DNA of 64,000 bases from an uncultured Ramlibacter sp. (GTDB lineage Bacteria; Pseudomonadota; Gammaproteobacteria; Burkholderiales; Burkholderiaceae_C): positions 62,001 to 126,000 of the forward strand of contig NZ_CAKZHQ010000004.1 in NCBI RefSeq assembly GCF_936925435.1. The letters are read 5' to 3'. The notes under the pieces are model-generated. The model ran no database searches. It worked only from the letters and a program-made list of their open reading frames with translations, and was not told where the DNA came from. Below are positions 8,393-15,827 of this stretch, piece by piece (the stretch's first letter is position 1; each line of letters opens with the position of its first letter). Made by a program: the position numbers and the translations under genes.

Positions 8393-8947
8393 ATGAAAAT
8401 CGCTCAAGAAATCCGCGCCGGCAACGTGATCATGCACGGCAAGGACCCGATGGTCGTCCTCAAGACCGAATACAGCCGGGGCGGCCGCAACTCCGCCACC
8501 GTGCGCATGAAGCTCAAGAGCCTGATCGCCAACTTCAACACCGAAGTGGTCTTCAAGGCCGACGACAAGATGGACCAGATCATCCTGGACAAGAAGGACT
8601 GCACCTACTCGTACTTCGCCGACCCGATGTACGTGTGCATGGACACCGACTTCAACCAGTACGAGGTCGAGGCCGAGAACATGGGCGACGCCCTGAACTA
8701 CCTGGAAGACGGCATGGCTGTCGAAGTGGTGTTCTACGACGGCAAGGCCATCTCGGTCGAACTGCCCACCAGCGTCGAGCGCGAGATCACCTGGACCGAG
8801 CCGGCCGTCAAGGGCGACACCTCGGGCAAGGTGCTCAAGCCCGCCAAGATCGCCACTGGCTTCGAAGTGCCGGTGCCGCTGTTCGTGGCCCAAGGCGACA
8901 AGGTGGAAATCGACACCCGCACGGGCGAATACAGGAAGCGCGTCTGA
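8393..8947 (+). CDS. efp: Translation elongation factor P
   Basis: A 184-residue EF-P that enters the ribosomal E site and stimulates peptide-bond formation at polyproline stretches. The three beta-barrel domains are complete. The loop at the tip of domain I reads SRGGRN, with Arg at position 32. This is the arginine type modified by EarP rhamnosylation, rather than the lysine type modified by EpmAB. It lies 100 bases after earP on the same strand, so the modifying enzyme and its substrate are probably co-expressed. A strong terminator follows at 8987-9007. Confidence 0.98.
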   Translation: MKIAQEIRAGNVIMHGKDPMVVLKTEYSRGGRNSATVRMKLKSLIANFNTEVVFKADDKMDQIILDKKDCTYSYFADPMYVCMDTDFNQYEVEAENMGDALNYLEDGMAVEVVFYDGKAISVELPTSVEREITWTEPAVKGDTSGKVLKPAKIATGFEVPVPLFVAQGDKVEIDTRTGEYRKRV

Positions 8948-8986
8948 CCAGCCGCGCAAGCCGCCGCTGGTAGCTTCGTTCCCGCA

Positions 8987-9007
8987 GGCTCCGCAAGGAG
9001 CCTTTTT
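8987..9007 (+). terminator. Rho-independent terminator after efp
   Basis: A perfect six-base-pair stem GGCTCC/GGAGCC with a GCAA tetraloop is followed by TTTTTCTT. It lies 40 bases after the efp stop. Confidence 0.85.
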
Positions 9008-9019
9008 CTTGGGTGCAGC

Positions 9020-9826
9020 GTGGACTTCGATTTCTCGCACATCGCCGTTCCCTTCCGCATGCAGCCCGGCCTGACCCGGCTGGCGCCCGGCACGCCGCAG
9101 CTGACGTCGCTGGCGCCGGCCAGCGCGCTCTGGCAGGAGAAACAGCTGGTGCTGCAGGCGGGCCGTTCGCGCCATTGCCTGGCCGGCTTCGACCCTGCTC
9201 CCGCTATTGAATCCATAGCGCAACACGCCCAATTGACGGGGGCTAGCGGCACGTTCGATTCCGAATTGCCGCTGGAGCTGGCGTTCGAGCAGGACTTTGC
9301 CGTCCTCGACGGCGCCACCGGTGCCCTTCCCTGGCTGTGCGTCTGCGTGCCTTCGTCCTGGGCGCCGGAAGAAAAGCTGGGCCTGGACTTCATGGCTTTG
9401 CACGCGCCGGTGGCCGACAACGCTGCGTTGCTGGCGGCATCGAAGCAACTGGTGCAGCTGGTGACGGCGGGCGACTGCTGGGAACGCCATGTCTGGACCA
9501 TCAGCCCCTCGCCGCGCCACGACCAGCATCCCCATCGCCACCCGCGCGCGCCCTGGCCCGCCACGCAAGACCCGCAGGCCTTTGCGGACCAATGCTTTTT
9601 GCGCGCCGAGCGCCAGACCTTCTTTCCGGTGGGCCGCGGCACGCGCCAGGCGGTCTTCACCATCCGCGTGATGCTTGAACCTCTTGTGCATGCCGTGGAC
9701 ACGCCGTACAAGGCGCAACGCCTGCACGACAGCCTGGCCTCCATGAGCGATGCCGTGCTGGCCTACAAGAACCTCGCCGCCACCCAGCCCCTGCTGCTGC
9801 GCTGGCTGCGCACCAGGATGCCGTGA
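9020..9826 (+). CDS. DUF3445 haem-dependent oxidative N-demethylase-like protein
   Basis: A 268-residue protein of the DUF3445 family (haem-dependent oxidative N-demethylase alpha-subunit-like). The family hallmarks are the WERHVWTIS segment near residue 155 and the later RAERQTFFPVGRGTRQAVFTIR segment. In characterised relatives this domain binds haem and oxidatively demethylates secondary amines. Its activity here is an inference. The start is GTG at 9020. Residues 62-75 (AIESIAQHAQLTGA) are encoded by an in-frame copy of the 43-bp dispersed repeat. The stop overlaps the ATG of the AEC transporter as TGATG, so the two are coupled. Confidence 0.7.
   Translation: MDFDFSHIAVPFRMQPGLTRLAPGTPQLTSLAPASALWQEKQLVLQAGRSRHCLAGFDPAPAIESIAQHAQLTGASGTFDSELPLELAFEQDFAVLDGATGALPWLCVCVPSSWAPEEKLGLDFMALHAPVADNAALLAASKQLVQLVTAGDCWERHVWTISPSPRHDQHPHRHPRAPWPATQDPQAFADQCFLRAERQTFFPVGRGTRQAVFTIRVMLEPLVHAVDTPYKAQRLHDSLASMSDAVLAYKNLAATQPLLLRWLRTRMP
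9203..9245 (+). repeat. 43-bp twin-hairpin repeat, copy inside the DUF3445 gene
   Basis: The first hairpin is GCTATTGAATCCATAGC (17 bases), followed by a 7-base spacer and then GCCCAATTGACGGGGGCTA (19 bases), in which GCCC pairs with GGGC. It is translated in frame as residues 62-75 of the host gene. It is the best-preserved copy with the one at 29729-29771. Confidence 0.85.
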
Positions 9827-10704
9827 TGGACCTGATTGCCCGCATCGCCCAGGTCATCGTGCCTGTGTTCTTCATCGTCGCCGTGGGCTTCTTCTACGGC
9901 CGGCGCAGCCGGCCCGACCTGGCCACCTTCAACCGCATCGTGCTGGACGTGCTGTCGCCGGTGCTGGTCTACACCGCGCTGGCGGCCAAGGAGTTCAGGC
10001 TGCAGGATCACAGCGTGCTGCTGGCCGGCGGCGCCCTGTTGATCCTGGGCTGCGGCGCCGCGGGCTGGGCCTTGGCCCGGCTGACCGGCACCCAGCCGCG
10101 CACCCTGGTGCCGGTGGTGATGTTCAACAACTGCGGCAACATGGGCCTGCCGCTGGCCTTGCTGGCCTTCGGGCCGGACTACTTCGGCGCCGCGGTGGCT
10201 CTGTTCTCGGTCAGCAATCTGCTGCACTTCTCGCTGGGCGCGCGCATCACCAGCGCCCATGCCCGCACCCGCGACCTCTTGCTCAGCCCCCTGATGGTCG
10301 CCACCGCGCTGGGCTTTGCCAGCGCCGCCAGCGGCCTGCGGCCGCCCGACATGCTTTTCACGGGCATGAAGATCATGGGCGAGGCCATGCTGCCGCTGAT
10401 GCTGTTCGCCCTGGGTGTGCGGCTGACGGCGCTGCGCCGCGAGGACGTGCCACGCGGCCTGTTGGGGGCGTTTGCCCGGCCGCTGGTGGGACTGGCGCTG
10501 GCCCTGCCGCTGGCCTGGGCCCTGGGCCTGGAAGGCGCGGCGCGCGGCCAGCTGCTGCTGTTTGGCGCCCTGCCGCCGGCGGTGATGCAGTTCATGCTGG
10601 CCGAGCGCTACCGGCAGGAGCCAGAGAAGGTCGCGGCCATGATCCTGCTGGGCAACGCGCTGGCCGTGGTCTTCATCCCCCTGGCACTGGCACTGGCGCT
10701 CTAA
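9826..10704 (+). CDS. AEC-family (auxin efflux carrier-like) transporter
   Basis: A 292-residue inner-membrane protein with about ten hydrophobic segments in two halves. The conserved NNCGNMGLPLALLAFG signature near residue 100 is typical of the AEC family (malonate/malate transporter-like MdcF and related carriers). The ATG at 9826 shares a base with the stop of the DUF3445 gene. A GTG one codon earlier is also open but less likely. Bacterial AEC proteins move small carboxylates or amino acids, and the coupling to an N-demethylase-like gene may point to an amine-related substrate, which is only an inference. It converges with the next gene, and the stop codons overlap. Confidence 0.85.
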   Translation: MDLIARIAQVIVPVFFIVAVGFFYGRRSRPDLATFNRIVLDVLSPVLVYTALAAKEFRLQDHSVLLAGGALLILGCGAAGWALARLTGTQPRTLVPVVMFNNCGNMGLPLALLAFGPDYFGAAVALFSVSNLLHFSLGARITSAHARTRDLLLSPLMVATALGFASAASGLRPPDMLFTGMKIMGEAMLPLMLFALGVRLTALRREDVPRGLLGAFARPLVGLALALPLAWALGLEGAARGQLLLFGALPPAVMQFMLAERYRQEPEKVAAMILLGNALAVVFIPLALALAL

Positions 10705-11384
10705 TAGACCCGGCGGATCATCAACACCGTCAGCACCACGCCGACCACCAGCACCACGCTGGCCAGCGAGACCCACAGCACCTGGGCGGCTGGCGCCGCC
10801 ACCGGAACATGCGGTGCATGCACGGGCACCAGTTCGGCGGTCGGCTCCGGCCAGGGCGTGGCCAGGGGCAGCCACTGCACCAGCGCGGCCGCCGTATCGT
10901 GGGTGAACATCTCCAGCGCCAATCGCTGCATCTGCGCCTGGCCGGTGCGCAACCACAGGTCGACGCGCGAACCGCGCTGGCGGGTGTGGATGATGTCCTG
11001 CAGCGGCAGCTTGATGCGGCCTTCGCGCCAGCCGAACAGGCCGGTGGGGTAGCGCCCGGCGATGCGCAGCACGTCGGCCTGCACCCGCACCTCGACCTCG
11101 TCGCGGAAGGCCGGGATGTCGAAGCCCTTGCCTTGCACCTCCAGCACGCTGCCGGGATAGGTCGCCTGGACGATGGAGAAGCCGCCGGTGCGGTTGGGAT
11201 GGAAGTCGTTGTTGCGCGGCCGCCGGCCGATCAGGTCGGCCACGGTCAGCTGCAAGCCACCGGTGTCGATGAGCACATGCTCGCTGGTCAGCGTCTTTTT
11301 GATCCGCATGCCAACGATGGTGCGGCGGTCGTACGGCCCCACCGTGCGCCCCTCCAACGCCACGTAGAAGACTGGCTGCTCCAC
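10701..11384 (-). CDS. Hypothetical GYF-like, C-terminally anchored membrane protein
   Basis: A 227-residue protein I cannot name. The N-terminus (FYVALEGRTVGPYDRR, residues about 5-20) resembles the GYF_2 fold that begins many bacterial 'W/F-Y-V-x-x-x-G-x-x-x-G-P' proteins. The middle is soluble and beta-rich. A single hydrophobic segment near the C-terminus (VLWVSLASVVLVVGVVLTVL) is followed by a short basic tail, MIRRVY, which suggests tail-anchoring in the inner membrane with the bulk in the cytoplasm. The proposed GTG start at 11384 has AGGGGA upstream. It diverges from the LOG-family gene across about 70 bases. Confidence that it is a real gene is good. The function is unknown. Confidence 0.65.
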   Translation of the reverse strand: MEQPVFYVALEGRTVGPYDRRTIVGMRIKKTLTSEHVLIDTGGLQLTVADLIGRRPRNNDFHPNRTGGFSIVQATYPGSVLEVQGKGFDIPAFRDEVEVRVQADVLRIAGRYPTGLFGWREGRIKLPLQDIIHTRQRGSRVDLWLRTGQAQMQRLALEMFTHDTAAALVQWLPLATPWPEPTAELVPVHAPHVPVAAPAAQVLWVSLASVVLVVGVVLTVLMIRRVY

Positions 11385-11456
11385 CCTCGGTCCCCTGAAT
11401 TTGTTTGGCCGAAGGATAACGGAGAAAGTGTGATTTGTTGCCGCAAAATAGCGCTT

Positions 11457-12320
11457 ATGTCTTCCACCCGCAACATTCACGACAAGCGCCTGTCCGACGC
11501 CTGGGCCACCCTGCAAAGCCATGCCGACCCGGCCATGCAGATGGGTCCCGACGCCAGCCGGCTGGCCTTTGCCGACCCCGAGTTCCTGCTGCGCCGCGAA
11601 ACCCGCGGCATCCGCTTCCAGCTGGAAATGCTCAAGCCCGACCTGGAGCAGCAGGCCCTCGGCATCGAGAACACCATCGTCGTCTTCGGCAGCGCGCGCT
11701 TTCGCAGCGAGGAAGAGGCCACGGCCCTGGTGGCGCAAGCCGAGGCCGGCGGCGATGCGCAAGCCATCGCCCGGGCCCGCGCCCTTGCGCGCAACTCGCA
11801 CTACTACGAGAAGGCCCGCGCCTTCGGCCGCCTGGTGGCCGAGTACAGCAAGGGCAAGGACCCGACCGACCAGCTGTTCATCTGCACCGGCGGCGGCCCC
11901 GGCATCATGCAGGCGGCCAATCGCGGCGCATATGAAGCGGACGGCATCAGCGTGGGCCTGGCGATCGCCCTGCCCATGGAGGAAGCCGCCAACCCCTACG
12001 TCACGCCGGCGCTGAGCTTCAAGTTCCACTACTTCGCGCTGCGCAAGATGCATTTCATGATGCGCGCCAAGGCCCTGGTCGCCTTCCCCGGGGGCTTTGG
12101 CACGCTCGACGAGCTGTTCGAGGTGATCACCCTGGTGCAGACCCGCAAGTCCAAGCAGGTGCCCATCGTGCTGTTCGGCAGCGACTACTGGAAGCGCCTG
12201 ATCAACTTCGAGGTGCTGGTCGAGGAAGGCGTGATCTCCGAGGCCGACCTGGGCCTGTTCAAGTACGCCGACGACGCCGAGACAGCCTGGGAACTGGTCA
12301 AGGGTTTTTACCGGCTCTGA
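11457..12320 (+). CDS. LOG-family protein (TIGR00730, Rossmann fold)
   Basis: A 287-residue protein of the LOG/YgdH class of nucleotide 5'-monophosphate phosphoribohydrolases. The nucleotide-binding GGGPGIMQAANRGA (about 147-160) and the catalytic PGGFGTLDELFE motif (about 211-222) are both intact. The N-terminal extension of about 75 residues is typical of the longer proteobacterial subgroup. Plant and actinobacterial LOG proteins release cytokinin bases from their ribotides. In proteobacteria a role in nucleotide salvage is more likely. The start ATG at 11457 gives the family N-terminus (MSSTRNIHDKRLSDAW). The 3' end overlaps the convergent MFS gene by 13 bases. Confidence 0.9.
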   Translation: MSSTRNIHDKRLSDAWATLQSHADPAMQMGPDASRLAFADPEFLLRRETRGIRFQLEMLKPDLEQQALGIENTIVVFGSARFRSEEEATALVAQAEAGGDAQAIARARALARNSHYYEKARAFGRLVAEYSKGKDPTDQLFICTGGGPGIMQAANRGAYEADGISVGLAIALPMEEAANPYVTPALSFKFHYFALRKMHFMMRAKALVAFPGGFGTLDELFEVITLVQTRKSKQVPIVLFGSDYWKRLINFEVLVEEGVISEADLGLFKYADDAETAWELVKGFYRL

Positions 12321-13468
12321 GCGGCCTCACCGGGACCGCGCAGCTGGAACGCCAGCCGGGTGCCGCCGCCCACCAGCGCGCCGACCACCCAGAACACGCC
12401 GGCAATGCCGATGAAGGTGCCGGCCAGGCCGAACAGCATGGGCATGGCGACGCTGGAAGCGTTGATGGCCATGATCCGCAGGGCCACGGCCTCGCCGTGG
12501 CGGTGCTCGGGCGTCATCTGGTGCAGCATGCTCATGATCATGGGCTGGACCGAGCCCAGGGCCAGGCCCAGCGCCACCGAGCAGGCGCCCATGGCCAGCG
12601 GCGTGTGCAGCAGCGGATAGAGTGCGAACAGCACGGCCGTCGCCGCCATCGCACCGGCGACCACCGCCCACTCCTGCAGCCGCGCGGCCAGGACGGGCAG
12701 CACCACCCGCACCGCTGCTGCCGCCACCGCAAAGGCGCCCAACAAGCTGCCGATCACCGAGGCCGACAGGCCCAGTTCATGGCCCAGCACCGGCACGACG
12801 AAGGTGTGGACGTCCCAGCAGGACGAGAGCAACCAGTTGACCAGCAGCAGGCGGCGAAAGCCCGGCTCGCGCACCATGTCCCAGGTCGTGCCCGGCTTGT
12901 CGCCTTCGGGCCGGATCACCGGCGGCAACTCACTGGTCGGCCGGACCCAGAACCAGGACAGCAGAGGCAGCACCGCCATCAGCAGGAAGGCCAGGCGAAA
13001 GCCCCCGTGGTCGATCACCAGACCTGCGCTGAAGGGGCCGAGAAAGTTGGAGACCGCCGGGCCGATGGCCAGCCAGGAGAACACCTTCTTGAGCTCGGTC
13101 GGCGTCGTGGCGGCGCGCCCGACATGGCGCTGCAAGGCGATCGAGGCCGTGCCGGTGGCGCCGCCGGTCAGCAGTGCCGCCAGGCACAGCACGGGGAACA
13201 CCGGGAAGGCCACCGCCAGCCCAGCGCCCGTGGTCGCAGCCACCACCGCAAAGCCCACCGGACGCTTGAGGCCGTGGCGGTCGGCGTAGCGCCCCGCCGG
13301 CAGGGCCAGGAAGACCTGGGTCAGGGCAAACAGGGCCAGCAGCACGCCGACCGAGGCCTCGCTATGGCCTTCGCGCAGCGCCAGCAGCGGCGCGGCCATG
13401 CGCGTGCCAGCCATGCAGGCGTGCAAAAAGATGTGGCCTGCGATCAACCTGGCCAGTTCGGTGCCCAT
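12308..13468 (-). CDS. MFS transporter
   Basis: A 386-residue protein with 12 predicted transmembrane segments. The major-facilitator loop signature is visible after the second helix as GRYADRHGLKRP. No substrate-specific motif is apparent. The overall pattern resembles small-molecule or drug efflux permeases of the MFS_1 group. It starts with MGTELARLIAGHIFLHACMAG at 13468, ten bases from the end of the upstream rmuC gene on the same strand, so the two may share a transcript. Confidence 0.85.
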   Translation of the reverse strand: MGTELARLIAGHIFLHACMAGTRMAAPLLALREGHSEASVGVLLALFALTQVFLALPAGRYADRHGLKRPVGFAVVAATTGAGLAVAFPVFPVLCLAALLTGGATGTASIALQRHVGRAATTPTELKKVFSWLAIGPAVSNFLGPFSAGLVIDHGGFRLAFLLMAVLPLLSWFWVRPTSELPPVIRPEGDKPGTTWDMVREPGFRRLLLVNWLLSSCWDVHTFVVPVLGHELGLSASVIGSLLGAFAVAAAAVRVVLPVLAARLQEWAVVAGAMAATAVLFALYPLLHTPLAMGACSVALGLALGSVQPMIMSMLHQMTPEHRHGEAVALRIMAINASSVAMPMLFGLAGTFIGIAGVFWVVGALVGGGTRLAFQLRGPGEAAQSR

Positions 13469-13477
13469 GGCCAGGTC

Positions 13478-14821
13478 TCAGGCCTCGCCGTCGTCGCTCT
13501 TGTCGTCGCCGGCCGGCGGCAACAGGGCCTGGGCCTGGCCTTCGGGCAGGGCCTCGACCACCTTGAGCGCGCGGCGCATCTGGTTGGTGCGGGTGTGGGC
13601 TGTGTCCAGCGTGTCGGAGGCCTTGCGCACCTGCTCGCGGATCTTCTCGACCCAGTTGCCGTAGCGCTCGAACTCGGTCTTGACCGCGCCCAGCACCTTC
13701 CAGACCTCGGAGGCCTGGCGCTCCAGCGCCAGGGTGCGAAAGCCCATGTGCAGGCTGTTGAGCATGGCCAGCAGCGTCGTCGGCCCGGCCAGGGTCACGC
13801 GGTAATCGCGCTGCAGGCTGTCCATCAGGCCGGGCCGGCGCAGCACCTCGGCATACAGGCTTTCGATCGGCAGGAACAGGATGGCGAAGTCGGTGGTCTG
13901 CGGCGGGCACAGGTAGCTCTCGGCGATCGACTTGGCCTCGGTGCGGATGCGCGCCTCCAGGGCGCGCGCGGCGATGTCGGCGGCCGCAGGGTCGGCCCGG
14001 TCCTGGGCATCGAGCAGGCGCTCGTAGTCGTCGCGCGGGAACTTGGCGTCCACCGGCAGCCAGACCGGCTCGCCCTCGTTGCGGCCGGGAAAGCGGATGG
14101 CGAAGTCCACCCGCTGGTTGCTGCGCGGCCGGGTCTCGACCTGCTTGGCGTACTGCTCGGTGGTCAGCACCTGCTCGAGCAAGGCCTCGAGCTGCACCTC
14201 GCCGAACATGCCGCGGGTCTTCACATTGGTCAGCACGCGCTGCAGGCCGCTCACACCCTGGGCCAGGCTCTGCATTTCGCCCAGGCCCTTGTGGACCTGC
14301 TCGAGGCGGTCGGCCACCTGCTTGAAGCTCTCGCCCAGGCGCGTCTCCAGCGTGGTCTGCAGCTTTTCGTCCACCGTCTTGCGCATCTCGTCGAGCTTGG
14401 CGGCATTGCTTTGCTGCAGCATGGCCAGCTGCGCCTCCAGCGTGGCCCGCACCTCGCCCAGGCGGCGCGCATTGCCTTCGGACAGGCCTTGCAACTGGGT
14501 GTTCAAGGTGTCCGACAGCGACTTCTGCAGCAGGGCCAGTTGCTGGCCGAAGGCGTCGATCTGGGTGTTCTGCGTGCGCGTGGCTTGCGCGCCCTGCTTG
14601 ACCAGGGCTTCCTGGAAGGTCGCCAGGCTGTGCGTCAGCTCCTGGCGGGCGCCGCGCGAGGATTCGCTGATCTCGCGCCGCAGCTCGCGCTCCAGCCGCT
14701 CATTGGCGGCCAGCAGTTCGGTGCGGCCGTTGTCCTGCGCTGCCGGCTTGCGCACCAGCAGCACGATGACGGCCAGCAGGATGGTCAGGGCCAGCGCGAT
14801 CAGGACCCACAGTTCGGTCAA
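13478..14821 (-). CDS. rmuC: DNA recombination protein RmuC
   Basis: A 447-residue protein with one N-terminal membrane segment (LWVLIALALTILLAVIVLLV), a long coiled coil from about residue 35 to 190, and the C-terminal RmuC nuclease-like domain (DFAIRFPGRNEG, PVDAKFPRDDYERL, DFAILFLPIESLYAE). E. coli rmuC limits inversion events at short inverted repeats, and the protein is thought to act on DNA ends near the membrane. That is of interest here because the window is rich in short palindromic repeats. The start is TTG at 14821 with AAGGA upstream. An ordinary family length supports it. Confidence 0.93.
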   Translation of the reverse strand: MTELWVLIALALTILLAVIVLLVRKPAAQDNGRTELLAANERLERELRREISESSRGARQELTHSLATFQEALVKQGAQATRTQNTQIDAFGQQLALLQKSLSDTLNTQLQGLSEGNARRLGEVRATLEAQLAMLQQSNAAKLDEMRKTVDEKLQTTLETRLGESFKQVADRLEQVHKGLGEMQSLAQGVSGLQRVLTNVKTRGMFGEVQLEALLEQVLTTEQYAKQVETRPRSNQRVDFAIRFPGRNEGEPVWLPVDAKFPRDDYERLLDAQDRADPAAADIAARALEARIRTEAKSIAESYLCPPQTTDFAILFLPIESLYAEVLRRPGLMDSLQRDYRVTLAGPTTLLAMLNSLHMGFRTLALERQASEVWKVLGAVKTEFERYGNWVEKIREQVRKASDTLDTAHTRTNQMRRALKVVEALPEGQAQALLPPAGDDKSDDGEA

Positions 14822-14830
14822 GACACGTCC

Positions 14831-15817
14831 TTACTTCTTGGCCAGCACTTCGGGGTTGAGCGGCGTCAACGGCTTGCCGTGGATGAGGAAGCCGATCAGG
14901 TTACCGACGGCCAGGTTGGCCATGGCCTTGCGGGTGGGCACGGTGGCGCTGGCGATGTGGGGCGTCAGCACCACGTTGGGCACGGTCAGCAGATCGGGAT
15001 GGACCTTGGGCTCGCCCTCGAACACGTCCAGGCCGGCGGCAGCGATCTGCTTGTCGCGCAAGGCTGCAGCCAAGGCGCCGTCGTCGACGATGCCGCCGCG
15101 TGCCAGGTTGATCAGGTTGGCCGTGGGCTTCATCAGCGCCAGTTCGGCCGCTCCGATGGTGTGGTGGGATGCGGGCGTGTAGGGCAGGACCAGGACCAGG
15201 TGGTCGGCGGTCTTGAGCAGTTCTTCCTTGCTGACGTAGCTGGCCTTGCAGGCCGCTTCCAGCTCGGGGCTCAGGCGCGAACGGTTGTGGTAGATCACGT
15301 TCATGCCAAAGCCATGGGCGCCGCGCCTGGCGATGCCCTGGCCGATGCGGCCCATGCCCAGGATGCCCAGGGTGCTGCCGTGCACGTCGGAGCCGGCGAA
15401 CATGTCGTAGCTCCACTTGTTCCACTTGCCGGCGCGCAGGTAATGCTCGCTCTCGGTGACGCGGCGGGCCGTGGCCATCAGCAGGGCGAAGCCGAAGTCG
15501 GCCGTGGTCTCGGTCAGCACGTCGGGCGCGTTCGTGCCCAGCACACCGGCGCTGGTCATGGCGTCGAGGTCGAAGTTGTTGTAGCCCACGGCCATGTTGG
15601 CGCAGATCCTCAGGCTGGCGTTGCCCGCCAGGGTCTCGGCGTCGATGCGCTCGCCGCCGGTGGTGAAGGCGCCGACCTTGCCCTTGAGCTTCTCGGCCAG
15701 CTGCTGCTTGGTCCAGGTCGCGTCGTCCTGGTTGTGCTCGACTCTGAAGTGCTGTTCGAGCTTGCTGATGATTTCCGGGAAGATGGCGCGCGACACCAGG
15801 ATGCTGGGCTTGGTCAT
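14831..15817 (-). CDS. 2-hydroxyacid dehydrogenase (GhrB/glyoxylate reductase type)
   Basis: A 328-residue D-isomer-specific 2-hydroxyacid dehydrogenase. The NAD(P) Rossmann motif GILGMGRIGQGIARR is near residue 155. The catalytic Arg lies in NLARGGIVDD, the Glu in VFEGEP and the His in TPHIASAT, all intact. Such enzymes reduce glyoxylate, hydroxypyruvate or 2-ketogluconate in the cytoplasm. The sequence is closest in feel to the glyoxylate/hydroxypyruvate reductase B group. It lies 10 bases downstream of the NhaD-like transporter and 10 upstream of rmuC, all on the minus strand, so co-transcription is likely. Confidence 0.88.
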   Translation of the reverse strand: MTKPSILVSRAIFPEIISKLEQHFRVEHNQDDATWTKQQLAEKLKGKVGAFTTGGERIDAETLAGNASLRICANMAVGYNNFDLDAMTSAGVLGTNAPDVLTETTADFGFALLMATARRVTESEHYLRAGKWNKWSYDMFAGSDVHGSTLGILGMGRIGQGIARRGAHGFGMNVIYHNRSRLSPELEAACKASYVSKEELLKTADHLVLVLPYTPASHHTIGAAELALMKPTANLINLARGGIVDDGALAAALRDKQIAAAGLDVFEGEPKVHPDLLTVPNVVLTPHIASATVPTRKAMANLAVGNLIGFLIHGKPLTPLNPEVLAKK

Positions 15818-15827
15818 GGTCGTACTT

